NCBI GenBank assembly: GCA_023248615.1
Contig: JAHFEI010000012.1
Coordinates: forward strand, 1-16,462
Direction: 5' to 3'
DNA length: 16,462 bases
From: Nitrospinales bacterium
GTDB taxonomy: Bacteria; Nitrospinota_A; UBA7883; JACRGQ01
The translations under genes and the position numbers were made by a program. The notes under the pieces were generated by a model, which did not search any database, was not told the origin of the DNA, and saw only the letters and a program-made list of their open reading frames with translations. Below, piece by piece: positions 1-7,413 of the stretch; the stretch's first letter is position 1; each line of letters begins with the position of its first letter.

Positions 1-628
1 TCTCACCAAACGGTTCTCGGAAGACCTTACCGAATACATGCGCGAAGCCGGAATACGGACAAAGTACCTGCATTCCGATATTGAAACGCTGGAGCGCACG
101 GAGATACTGCGTGAACTGAGGCTCGGCGAGTTCGACGCGCTGGTGGGAATAAACCTGTTGCGCGAAGGGCTGGACCTCCCGGAAGTCTCCCTAGTGGCGA
201 TACTGGATGCGGACAAGGAGGGGTTCCTCAGGTCTGAAACATCCCTTATCCAAACATCCGGCAGGGCCGCGCGCAACTTGTCCGGCCTGGTGGTTATGTA
301 TGCGGACAAGATAACCGGTTCCATGCAAAGGGCGCTAAAAGAGATGGATCGGCGACGGGAAATACAGGCCGAATATAACATAAAACACGACATCACACCG
401 CAGACTATCAAATCGAGGATATACGAAACGATGTCCGCACACGCCGATGACCTGCCGATGGTGGCGGAGGAAAAAGTGGAATACGGAAGCCGCAACGAAA
501 TAGCGTCACTAATACGCAAGCTGGAGGAGGAGATGCGACGCGAGGCGAAAAACCTGAATTTCGAGCGCGCCGCAGAGTACCGCGACAAGTTGCAAGAACT
601 CAGGAAGGTGGAACTGCTGTATGCATGA
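1..628 (+). CDS. uvrB: UvrABC system protein B, C-terminal part (5' end outside the window)
   Basis: DNA-damage recognition helicase subunit of nucleotide excision repair; it receives damaged DNA from UvrA and recruits UvrC. The reading frame is open from base 2 (first codons Leu-Thr-Lys-Arg) and gives 208 residues, about the last third of the usual 660-680. Seen in order: the end of helicase domain 2 with the family signature NLLREGLDLPEVSLVAILDA, then DADKEGFLRSETSLIQ and motif VI as QTSGRAARN (many UvrBs have QTIGRAARN), the linker with NIKHDITPQTI, and the C-terminal UVR coiled-coil that binds UvrC (roughly residues 166-202, NFERAAEYRDKLQELRK). The stop is at 626-628. No terminator with a U-run follows. 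The call is secure; only the N-terminal part with Walker A and the beta-hairpin is missing because of the window edge. Confidence 0.97.
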   Translation, partial: LTKRFSEDLTEYMREAGIRTKYLHSDIETLERTEILRELRLGEFDALVGINLLREGLDLPEVSLVAILDADKEGFLRSETSLIQTSGRAARNLSGLVVMYADKITGSMQRALKEMDRRREIQAEYNIKHDITPQTIKSRIYETMSAHADDLPMVAEEKVEYGSRNEIASLIRKLEEEMRREAKNLNFERAAEYRDKLQELRKVELLYA

Positions 629-689
629 GGCTCCAAACCCAAAAGGTTGGCCTGCGGCTACGCCCGCCGTCCTCCTACCACAAACACCC

Positions 690-718
690 TTGCAGGGCTT
701 ATAGCATTTAGGTAGTAT
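690..718 (+). promoter_or_regulatory. Weak candidate sigma-70-type promoter for the kinase operon
   Basis: TTGCAG (690-695) and TAGTAT (713-718) are separated by 17 bases, and the start codon of the kinase lies 33 bases further on. Only 3 of 6 and 4 of 6 positions match consensus, so the spacing is the main support. It lies in the 123-base gap after uvrB. Confidence 0.25.
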
Positions 719-751
719 TTGCTCTGATGGAACAACAGGGGAAACGCGAAA

Positions 752-2626
752 ATGCAGAATCTTAGCGACCTTAGGGCCAGCATACATTCCAAGGGCTATC
801 CAAGCCCGCAAAGGCTCCTGGTAGTTATCACTATGTCCATCTTCACGGTGGAAACGCTCGTGATGGTTATTATCATCTACCTTCCCAAGATGAGCAATTT
901 TTGGGAAACGATGCTCGATGCTACGCTACTTACCAGCTTTATACTGCCGATGCTCTTCCTGTTTTTCTACCGGCCTTTCCTCAGGTACATAGATAGCCTC
1001 AAATCTGCCGAGGACAACCTCATGAGGTACGCCACCGCCATAGAGCAGGGCGTTGAGTCGATAGTAATTACCGACCAGGCAGGGAAGATACTTTATGTAA
1101 ACCCGGCGTTCACCGAAACCACGGGATATGCCTGGTCAGAAACGGTTGGAAACAACCCGCGCATGTGGAAAAGCAACAGGCACGATGCGACATTCTACAA
1201 AAACATCTGGGACACCATAAATTCCGGGCAGGTCTGGAGAGGTGAATTTATAAACCGGAAGAAAAACGGGCAAATGTACTACGACCACGCAAGGATTGCC
1301 CCCATCAAAAACTCCGATGGGCAAATAATAAACTTCGTGGCGGTGGGACAGGATGTGACCAACGAAAAGCTGGCCGAAGTAGAACGGGGAAATTATGTAC
1401 GCCAGGTGGAGGAACTTTCCCGGTACAACCAGAACCTGATAGAAAAAGCCCCCATTGGCGTTTGGATAATCGACTTTCAGAAACTTACAGAAAACGACAA
1501 ACAAACCGACCCGTGCTACGGCTGGCACGAACAGATAGGGGCAAAGGTCGTAACCGAAATGGTTAACGACGAAATGGCTAAAATGCTAGGCCACACGAAA
1601 GAAGATATGGCCGATAAATCCATTTTCGACCCGATGTTCGTGGACGAAGAAAATGCGCGGCGGTATGTGGATGAGATAATCCACCGGCAGTCCGGCGAAA
1701 AAGGCTCGTACGAACTTACCCTGAAACACAAATCCGGTGAAGATGTCTTTGTCGACATAGAGGCAATGCCTACGGCGACAGACCCCGTTACCGGCAAGGT
1801 TGTGCAAAGCTTGGGAATGTTCCTGGACCTTACGGCAAGGAAACACGCCGAAAGCCAGCGCGAGATGTTGATATTGGACTTGAACAGGGCCAACGAGGAG
1901 TTGCGGGACTTCGCGTATATCGTTTCCCACGACCTGAAAGCCCCGTTGCGCGCAATCGGTTCGCTGGCGGAATGGCTTGCAAAGGATTACATCGGCGTGC
2001 TGGACGAAGAGGGACAGGAAAACCTGCAATTGTTGCTGGGTCGCACCAAAAGAATGAACAACCTTATAGAGGGTATATTGCGGTACTCCAGGGCTGGTCG
2101 GGTGAAGCCGGAGCTGGATACGCTGGACAGCGGCAAGATAGCGAGGGTGGTGGTAGACGCCATATCACCGCCACCAAACATAAAAGTAAGCATACAAGGC
2201 TCCCTGCCGATGGTGATATACGACAGGACACACTTGGAACAGTTGTTCCAGAACCTGGTAAGCAACGCGATAAAACACCTTGGCAAGCCGGACGGCGAGG
2301 TATCGATAGCTTGCCGTGATGACGGCGATTTCTGGGAGTTTTGCGTACGCGATAACGGGCAGGGAATAGACGAAAAACATTTCGACCGCATCTTCAAAAT
2401 ATTCCAGAGCCTGAAGGCCCGCGACGAATTGGAGTCCACCGGCATAGGGCTGACCTTGGTCAAAAAAATTGTGGAAATATACGGCGGGTCGGTTTGGGTA
2501 AAATCGAAGACGGATGTAGGTAGCGAGTTCTACTTTACAATCCCTAAAGTGCCGCAAAACGTGGATGACGATACGGCTAAAATACTTGCCAGGGAATTAA
2601 ACGAATTGGAGGATAATAAGCTATGA
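752..2626 (+). CDS. Membrane-bound PAS-PAS sensor histidine kinase
   Basis: 624-residue orthodox histidine kinase. Two hydrophobic segments (about residues 21-44 and 53-75) with only a short loop between them anchor it in the inner membrane, leaving almost no periplasmic sensor. A PAS domain follows at about 88-205, then a second PAS-like domain at about 225-365 with an unusually long insert after GVWIID. The dimerisation/phosphoacceptor domain has YIVSHDLKAPLR with phospho-accepting His393. The ATPase domain shows the N box NLVSNAIKH (Asn505), G1 box DNGQGID (534-540) and G2 box GIGLTLV (564-570). All catalytic boxes look intact, so it should be active. The start at 752 has AGGGGA 10 bases upstream and includes both membrane segments. 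Its last bases overlap the next gene as ATGA, so the receiver gene is its obvious partner. The signal is unknown. Confidence 0.93.
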   Translation: MQNLSDLRASIHSKGYPSPQRLLVVITMSIFTVETLVMVIIIYLPKMSNFWETMLDATLLTSFILPMLFLFFYRPFLRYIDSLKSAEDNLMRYATAIEQGVESIVITDQAGKILYVNPAFTETTGYAWSETVGNNPRMWKSNRHDATFYKNIWDTINSGQVWRGEFINRKKNGQMYYDHARIAPIKNSDGQIINFVAVGQDVTNEKLAEVERGNYVRQVEELSRYNQNLIEKAPIGVWIIDFQKLTENDKQTDPCYGWHEQIGAKVVTEMVNDEMAKMLGHTKEDMADKSIFDPMFVDEENARRYVDEIIHRQSGEKGSYELTLKHKSGEDVFVDIEAMPTATDPVTGKVVQSLGMFLDLTARKHAESQREMLILDLNRANEELRDFAYIVSHDLKAPLRAIGSLAEWLAKDYIGVLDEEGQENLQLLLGRTKRMNNLIEGILRYSRAGRVKPELDTLDSGKIARVVVDAISPPPNIKVSIQGSLPMVIYDRTHLEQLFQNLVSNAIKHLGKPDGEVSIACRDDGDFWEFCVRDNGQGIDEKHFDRIFKIFQSLKARDELESTGIGLTLVKKIVEIYGGSVWVKSKTDVGSEFYFTIPKVPQNVDDDTAKILARELNELEDNKL

Positions 2627-3054
2627 CACAAAATATACCTGTCCTGCTGGTGGAAGACGATACGGTAGACGTAAAAACCGTGAAGCGCTCCTTCAAGGAA
2701 AATAAAATATTAAACCCTTTGTACACTACGGGAAACGGCGAAGAAGCGCTGGAATTCCTCAGGCATGAAGGGAAATACCAAGATGTAGGGGAATCGCCCC
2801 GCCCCGGAATAATATTGCTGGACCTGAACATGCCGATAATGAACGGCTTTGAATTCCTCAAAATAGTGAAGGCCGATGACAACTTAAAAAGCATCCCCGT
2901 TGTAGTCCTTACCACCTCCAAAGAGGAAAATGACCGGCTATCCACCTATAAACTCGGCATCGCCGGATATATAGTGAAGCCGGTGGAATTCGATAAGTTC
3001 GTAGAAGCAATAAAGACTATCAGCATCTACTGGACGCTCTGCCAACTGCCGTAG
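2623..3054 (+). CDS. Single-domain response regulator, Rcp1-like
   Basis: 143-residue protein that is a receiver domain and nothing else. Acidic pocket Glu11-Asp12-Asp13, phospho-acceptor Asp67 in LLDLNMP, Thr97/Thr98 and Lys119 in YIVKPVEF are all in place. The extended loop between helix 2 and strand 3 (EFLRHEGKYQDVGESPRPG) is typical of the Rcp1 group of receivers that pair with phytochrome-like kinases. It has no output domain, so it is expected to shuttle phosphate or act by protein contact. The ATG overlaps the kinase stop (ATGA) and is preceded by GGAGGA at 2608-2613, 9 bases upstream and inside the kinase gene, which indicates translational coupling. Its likely kinase is the upstream gene; the downstream hybrid kinase could also phosphorylate or read it. 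Confidence 0.94.
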   Translation: MTQNIPVLLVEDDTVDVKTVKRSFKENKILNPLYTTGNGEEALEFLRHEGKYQDVGESPRPGIILLDLNMPIMNGFEFLKIVKADDNLKSIPVVVLTTSKEENDRLSTYKLGIAGYIVKPVEFDKFVEAIKTISIYWTLCQLP

Positions 3055-3067
3055 CAGGAGCCAACAA

Positions 3068-4897
3068 ATGCCCGACGGAAAAATAAGCATCCTGCTTGTA
3101 GATGATGACCGCATAGACCGCATGGCTATGGAGCGTCTTGTGACCAAGCAGGGATTGCCTTACGACCTCACCACCGCATCATGCCAGAAAGAAGGGCTGG
3201 AAAAACTGGCTAGCCGCAAGTTCGACCTTGTGATACTGGACTACATGCTGGGCGACGGCACCGGGCTGGAAATCCTTACGCAGATTAAGGGCGCGGTGCC
3301 TGTAATCTTCGTCACGGGTAGCGGCGACGAGGAGATAGCCGCCACAGCCATGAAAATGGGGGCGTACGACTATTTAATAAAAGACCCGGAACGGAACTAC
3401 CTAACGGTGCTTCCACAAACGGTGCGAAAGGTGATGGAACGGAAACGGGCAGATGATGCCGTGCGGAAACTTTCCAGCGTCGTAGAACAAACCGTCGATG
3501 CCGTTACCATCACCAACCGGGAAGGAATTATTGAATACGTAAATCCTGCGTTCCTCAACCTCACCGGATTTACCGAAGATGAAGTTGTGGGACAAACGCC
3601 CGCAATACTGAAATCCGGCGCACATCCCCCGGTTTTTTACGAAGAGATGTGGCAATCAATACTGGCCGGAAAGGCATTCCATGCGGAATTCAATAACCGA
3701 AGGAAAGACGGTAGCATTTATTCCGAGGGAAAAACCATAACCCCGATACGGGATTCCCAAGGCAATATCACGCACTTCGTTTCAACAGGACGGGATATCA
3801 CGGAGCGGAAACGCGCCGAGATGGAACTTCGTATGGCAAAGGAACAAGCCGAAGAGGCAACGAAGCTGAAGGATAAATTCGTATCTCTTGTTTCGCACGA
3901 CCTGAAAAGCCCCCTTTCCACGATGATGGGCTTCATTAAGCTCATAAAAGCGGATTATGCCGGGACGATGGACGGCGAAGGGCAAAACATGCTGGATGTC
4001 ATACTCGAATCCGGACAAAGGATGAACAGCATCATTGAAGAGCTTTTAAGCATCAGCATGCTTAAAACCGGGAAAATACTGCCAAAATTGAAGTTCTTCG
4101 ATGCATACTATGTCGCCATAAAAACGATTATGGCGGTGGAATACAATGCGAAAGTTAAGGGAATAAACCTGGTCAACAATGTCCCAGGTAAAACGCGCAT
4201 TTACGCCGACCCCATGCTTTTTGAGCAGGTCTTACAAAACCTGGTTTCCAATGCTCTGAAATTCTCGCACACCGGTGGCTCCGTTACCATATCTGTCCCG
4301 GCTGGCAGGCCTACCACCATTGCGGTCTCGGATACGGGAGTGGGCATGGATAAGGGCAAAATCGACAACATTTTTCACTACGATGTGCAAACAACCACGC
4401 CCGGCACATCCGGCGAAATAGGCACCGGGCTAGGCCTTCCGCTTTCCCACGACATCATGCTGGCGCACAACGGTGCCCTTACGCTGGACTCAACGCCGGG
4501 AGAAGGCACTACCTTTTATGCAACGCTCCCACATATCTGCCCGCTTGTCCTGTTGGTCGAGGATGATCCATTTTTCGTCAAAATTGCGCATCAGCTCCTC
4601 AGTCCCATCGATATAGAGGTGATGCACGCAAACAACGGGGTAGAAGCGCTGGAAAGGTTAAAGGAGAGGACACCGCACCTGATAATCACAGACCTGAACA
4701 TGCCGGAGATGGACGGATTTGAGCTTATCCGGCGCCTGAAGGCGGACAACAAGCACAGCGAGATACCGGTGATAGTTTTCACGGTAGCGGAACAAGAAGA
4801 AAGGGAACGGGTTTTCCAACTCGGCGTTAACGATTTTGTTTCAAAAACGACAGCCAAGGAAGAGCTTATCCCGCGTGTGCGGAGGATTGTCAGCTAA
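3068..4897 (+). CDS. Soluble hybrid histidine kinase (REC-PAS-HisKA-HATPase-REC)
   Basis: 609 residues, no membrane segment. Domains in order: N-terminal receiver (about 5-125; acidic Asp12-Asp13-Asp14, phospho-Asp58 in VILDYML, Lys105), PAS domain (about 132-245), a coiled-coil linker rich in Glu/Lys/Arg (245-270), phosphoacceptor helix with SLVSHDLKSPL (His277), ATPase domain with N box NLVSNALKF (Asn395), G1 DTGVGM (422-427) and G2 GTGLGL (452-457), and a C-terminal receiver (about 492-609; Glu498-Asp499-Asp500, phospho-Asp542 in ITDLNMP, Lys593). It starts 13 bases after the receiver gene with AGGAG at 3056-3060, 7 bases before the ATG. The N-terminal receiver makes it a response-regulator-controlled kinase, so phosphate could enter from the first kinase and leave through the C-terminal receiver. 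No histidine phosphotransfer (HPt) domain or DNA-binding domain is present here. Confidence 0.94.
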   Translation: MPDGKISILLVDDDRIDRMAMERLVTKQGLPYDLTTASCQKEGLEKLASRKFDLVILDYMLGDGTGLEILTQIKGAVPVIFVTGSGDEEIAATAMKMGAYDYLIKDPERNYLTVLPQTVRKVMERKRADDAVRKLSSVVEQTVDAVTITNREGIIEYVNPAFLNLTGFTEDEVVGQTPAILKSGAHPPVFYEEMWQSILAGKAFHAEFNNRRKDGSIYSEGKTITPIRDSQGNITHFVSTGRDITERKRAEMELRMAKEQAEEATKLKDKFVSLVSHDLKSPLSTMMGFIKLIKADYAGTMDGEGQNMLDVILESGQRMNSIIEELLSISMLKTGKILPKLKFFDAYYVAIKTIMAVEYNAKVKGINLVNNVPGKTRIYADPMLFEQVLQNLVSNALKFSHTGGSVTISVPAGRPTTIAVSDTGVGMDKGKIDNIFHYDVQTTTPGTSGEIGTGLGLPLSHDIMLAHNGALTLDSTPGEGTTFYATLPHICPLVLLVEDDPFFVKIAHQLLSPIDIEVMHANNGVEALERLKERTPHLIITDLNMPEMDGFELIRRLKADNKHSEIPVIVFTVAEQEERERVFQLGVNDFVSKTTAKEELIPRVRRIVS

Positions 4898-4923
4898 CCG
4901 GTTTTTTGAGGCTGTGGGCGCGG

Positions 4924-5982
4924 TCAGGCAAGGCTGGCATATTTGCGCTTTATCCTGCTTATGCGTCCCAGCGATTCCTTTAGCCTTTGCGGGCTTATTT
5001 CCCCTTCGCGCACAAGAGATTCAAAAGTATCCAAAAAGCCAAGCACTGCCGGGTATGGTTCGCGTATTAGCAGGACGTCCGCGCCAGCATTTATCGCCAG
5101 TTTTATCCTGTCTCGCATATCAAGCGAGTTTTTGGCGGCGTTCATGTTCAGGTCGTCGGTAACGATAAGCCCACTAAACCCCATCTTCTGGCGCAGAAGG
5201 CCGGTTAAAAACTTTTTGGAGAACGTTACCGGGTACCGTGCGTCGATTTTCCTGAATAGGATATGCGCCGTCATAAAAAAATCGGCCCGCTCGGAAACAG
5301 CCGCCCGAAAAGGCACTAGCTCGCGGCTCTTTAAGGTTTTCATTGTAGTATCCATCACCGGCAACGCGAGGTGCGAATCTATTGACGTATCGCCATGCCC
5401 GGGGAAATGCTTGCCGGTGGTGAGGAGCCCCGCCTTGCGCAACGCCTTTAGCGCAACTTTGCCATACTTCGCGACCAACTCCATATCCGGCGAGAAAGAA
5501 CGGTCGCCTATCACCGGATTTGCGCTGTTTGTCAGCACATCCAGCACCGGCGACCATGTGATATTGAACCCGGCCTGCTTTACTTTTTTGCCGAGTGACG
5601 CATAGTTTTTAGCCACCGCTACGGCTCCCTTCTGCCCCAGCGCCATCTGCGGCGGATGCTCCCCTATCAAATGCTTAAGGCGCGAAACCCTACCGCCCTC
5701 TTCATCCACGCTGATGAAAGGCACAAGCCCGCCGGATGGGCGGAGTCCTTCTTTCGTTATTTTCGCGTTGAGCTTTTTCAGCGCGGAAAGGGTTGACGGG
5801 ATGTTTTCCTTGAAAAAAATAAGGCCCCCCACCTTGCGTTCGCATATAAGCGTTTCCAACTCTGGGTTCCACCCGTCGCCCGGAAAAGATATGATGACCA
5901 TCTGCCCGATAGCGGCACGGATATCAAAACCGGATGGGAGAACATTTTTCTTCCCCCTCCCCTTTTTTGCGGCAATACCCAT
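4924..5982 (-). CDS. nagZ: Beta-N-acetylhexosaminidase of glycoside hydrolase family 3 (NagZ type)
   Basis: Cytoplasmic enzyme that removes N-acetylglucosamine from 1,6-anhydro-muropeptides during peptidoglycan recycling. 352 residues, a single GH3 barrel. Seen: SVDEEGGRVSRL (91-102), the family signature KHFPGHGDTSIDSH (191-204) with the Asp202-Ser203-His204 acid/base dyad, and the nucleophile Asp276 in VTDDLNM. There is no signal peptide, in keeping with a cytoplasmic recycling enzyme. The N-terminus carries a lysine/arginine-rich lead (KKGRGKKNV) before the barrel begins near residue 20; it has no obvious role and the ATG at 5982 has no good Shine-Dalgarno, but no better in-frame start is visible. 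It follows mrp by 2 bases and is presumably read with it. It ends 26 bases from the convergent hybrid kinase gene. Confidence 0.93.
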   Translation of the reverse strand: MGIAAKKGRGKKNVLPSGFDIRAAIGQMVIISFPGDGWNPELETLICERKVGGLIFFKENIPSTLSALKKLNAKITKEGLRPSGGLVPFISVDEEGGRVSRLKHLIGEHPPQMALGQKGAVAVAKNYASLGKKVKQAGFNITWSPVLDVLTNSANPVIGDRSFSPDMELVAKYGKVALKALRKAGLLTTGKHFPGHGDTSIDSHLALPVMDTTMKTLKSRELVPFRAAVSERADFFMTAHILFRKIDARYPVTFSKKFLTGLLRQKMGFSGLIVTDDLNMNAAKNSLDMRDRIKLAINAGADVLLIREPYPAVLGFLDTFESLVREGEISPQRLKESLGRISRIKRKYASLA

Positions 5983-5984
5983 GG

Positions 5985-7058
5985 TCAGGCTGGCAATTTC
6001 CCGACGGCTTGCATAAGCTTGTCCGCAAGGCCGCTGAATATCACGGCTATCTCGTTGTCGCCCAACGCTATCGGTTCGCCGCAGTCGCCCGTATCCACAA
6101 TCCTGCCTTCCAGCGGGATACCGCCCATGAACGGCACGTTAGCACGCTTGCTTTCTTTCATGCCGCCGCCCTTGCCGAATATGTGCGATTCCTTTTTGCA
6201 ATGCGGGCAAATGAAATAGCTCATGTTCTCCACTATCCCAAGCACGGTGGTGCCGGTCTGCGCGAACATGTTTACCGCCTTTTCAGCATCGCGCAACGCT
6301 ACATCCTGCGGTGTGGTTATCACCAATGCGCCGGTTATCGGCAGGCTTTGCACCAGCGAAAGTTGCACATCACCGGTGCCTGGTGGCAAGTCCATTATCA
6401 GGTAATCCAACTCGCCCCACGCCACATCGTAGAAAAGTTGCTTCACCAGCCGCGCAACCATCGGCCCGCGCCAGATAAGCGGCGCTCCCTTATCAATCAT
6501 CAGCCCTATGGAGATAACCTTTATGCCAAATTTATCGGCAGGGATAAGTTTACCTTCCTTGCTCATCGCATGCTGGCCGGAAAGGCCAAGCATGGTGGGA
6601 ATGGACGGGCCGTAAACATCCAGGTCTAGCAGGCCGACCTTCACCCCTTTTTTGGCAAGAGCTACGGCCAAGTTAACACTGGCGGTAGATTTGCCAACAC
6701 CCCCCTTGCCGCTTGCGACCGGGATTATATGTTTCACTCCTTCAATGGGCTTTTTTGGGGCGGGCTGTTCGCGCCCGTGCGCGTGCGGCTCTTTTTTCTG
6801 TTCTCCGCCGAATGTAACTGCGGCGGAAAGGCCAAGAGGCTTCAGCGCAGAAACAACGCCATCCACTACCTGTTGCTTCACATTGCCATCGGCGTCCAGT
6901 CGTTTCATGACGACAGCGATGGAATCGCCATCAACCGTAAATTCCTCCACCATATCCAGCGCCAAGATATCTTTATCGAAACCCGGATACCTCACGGTAC
7001 CAAGAGCCGCTATTATTTTGCCTTGTAGTTCATCCGATTGATTGGACTGCTGTGACAC
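5985..7058 (-). CDS. mrp: Mrp/NBP35-family iron-sulfur cluster carrier ATPase (ApbC-like)
   Basis: P-loop ATPase that binds and passes on a [4Fe-4S] cluster to apo-proteins in the cytoplasm. 357 residues: an N-terminal MIP18/DUF59-type domain (about 10-85), a Lys/Pro/His-rich linker (about 86-108), and the ATPase domain with the deviant Walker A GKGGVGKST (117-125), LLDLDVYGPSIPTM (143-156), MDLPPGTGD (222-230) and the cluster-binding CPHC (Cys284, Cys287). The start is GTG at 7058: the frame has no ATG near the N-terminus, and AAAGGAAAGGG lies 6 bases upstream. This makes a 29-base overlap with the preceding Nfu-like gene. Walker A and the CxxC are intact, so function is expected. Confidence 0.95.
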   Translation of the reverse strand: MSQQSNQSDELQGKIIAALGTVRYPGFDKDILALDMVEEFTVDGDSIAVVMKRLDADGNVKQQVVDGVVSALKPLGLSAAVTFGGEQKKEPHAHGREQPAPKKPIEGVKHIIPVASGKGGVGKSTASVNLAVALAKKGVKVGLLDLDVYGPSIPTMLGLSGQHAMSKEGKLIPADKFGIKVISIGLMIDKGAPLIWRGPMVARLVKQLFYDVAWGELDYLIMDLPPGTGDVQLSLVQSLPITGALVITTPQDVALRDAEKAVNMFAQTGTTVLGIVENMSYFICPHCKKESHIFGKGGGMKESKRANVPFMGGIPLEGRIVDTGDCGEPIALGDNEIAVIFSGLADKLMQAVGKLPA

Positions 7059-7269
7059 CTGGCACCCTTTCCTTTATAGTGCGTTCAATTCCCTGCTTTA
7101 GGGTGATGGCCGAACTAGGGCATCCCGAACATGCGCCGCGCAACTTAACCAGCACCACGCCTTCGCCGTTTACCCCGATAAGTTCAACGTCGCCGCCATC
7201 GCGGCGAAGCATCGGCCTTACTTCCTCAAGCGCCTTTTCAACTTCTTCCTTCATGCTGTTCGTATCCAT
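7030..7269 (-). CDS. Short NifU C-terminal-domain (Nfu-type) iron-sulfur scaffold protein
   Basis: 79-residue protein consisting only of the thioredoxin-fold Nfu domain that assembles or carries a [4Fe-4S] cluster. Seen: RPMLRRDGGDVELIGV (18-33) and the cluster motif ACSGCPSSAITLKQGIE with Cys47 and Cys50. It lacks the A-type domain of NfuA (about 190 residues) and the N-terminal domains of full NifU, so it is the minimal form. Start chosen at ATG 7269, with AGGGG 5 bases upstream; Met6 (ATG at 7254) is an alternative. It is first in the operon with mrp and nagZ, and its 3' end lies inside the mrp gene. Scaffold next to carrier ATPase supports an Fe-S trafficking role for both. Confidence 0.93.
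   Translation of the reverse strand: MDTNSMKEEVEKALEEVRPMLRRDGGDVELIGVNGEGVVLVKLRGACSGCPSSAITLKQGIERTIKERVPGVTAVQSIG
7065..7075 (-). promoter_or_regulatory. Ribosome binding site that decides the mrp GTG start
   Basis: On the minus strand AAAGGAAAGGG ends 6 bases before the GTG at 7058. It lies inside the Nfu-like coding region and supports GTG initiation with a 29-base gene overlap. A competing ATGA at 7033-7030 overlaps the Nfu stop but is not in the mrp frame. Confidence 0.6.
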
Positions 7270-7338
7270 ATCTGCCCCTACTGTAAAGCGAAGCGCCAGT
7301 ATTGTTTATGACTTTTATCCTGTATTTGAACCAGCGCC

Positions 7339-7347
7339 ATTCTAGCA
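7339..7347 (-). promoter_or_regulatory. Candidate extended -10 promoter for the Nfu-mrp-nagZ operon
   Basis: The minus strand reads TGCTAGAAT, an extended -10 (TGn plus TAGAAT, one mismatch to TATAAT). The best -35-like match, TTGCCT (7370-7365), is 20 bases upstream, longer than ideal. Predicted transcription starts near 7332, giving a leader of about 60 bases before ATG 7269. Confidence 0.35.
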
Positions 7348-7400
7348 GAAAACATGATGGTTAAAGGCAACAATTCATATCCACCACCGCCCAAAAAGTG

Positions 7401-7406
7401 TATAAT
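7401..7406 (+). promoter_or_regulatory. Consensus -10 hexamer just upstream of tpiA
   Basis: A perfect TATAAT ends 7 bases before the tpiA ATG (7414), which would place the transcription start on or beside the start codon. No good -35 is visible at 16-18 bases (TTCATA lies 21 bases upstream). No Shine-Dalgarno lies between the hexamer and the ATG, which fits a leaderless transcript, though a promoter further upstream cannot be excluded. Confidence 0.4.
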
Positions 7407-7413
7407 CCGGCCT

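Noticed and set aside
4896..4907. Possible bidirectional terminator (AACCGGTT with T6) between the convergent hybrid kinase and nagZ genes
   Set aside because: The palindrome has no loop-forming space and no other stem adjoins the T-run; CCGC/GCGG at 4871-4882 is too far upstream.
5934..6629. 231-codon open frame on + across the mrp/nagZ junction
   Set aside because: It is antisense to conserved Mrp motifs and its His/Arg-rich translation looks like a shadow frame.
7354..7413. Upstream in-frame ATG for tpiA adding 20 residues
   Set aside because: The extension is not part of the isomerase family, which begins at MRKRLIAGNWK, and it would overlap the TATAAT element.
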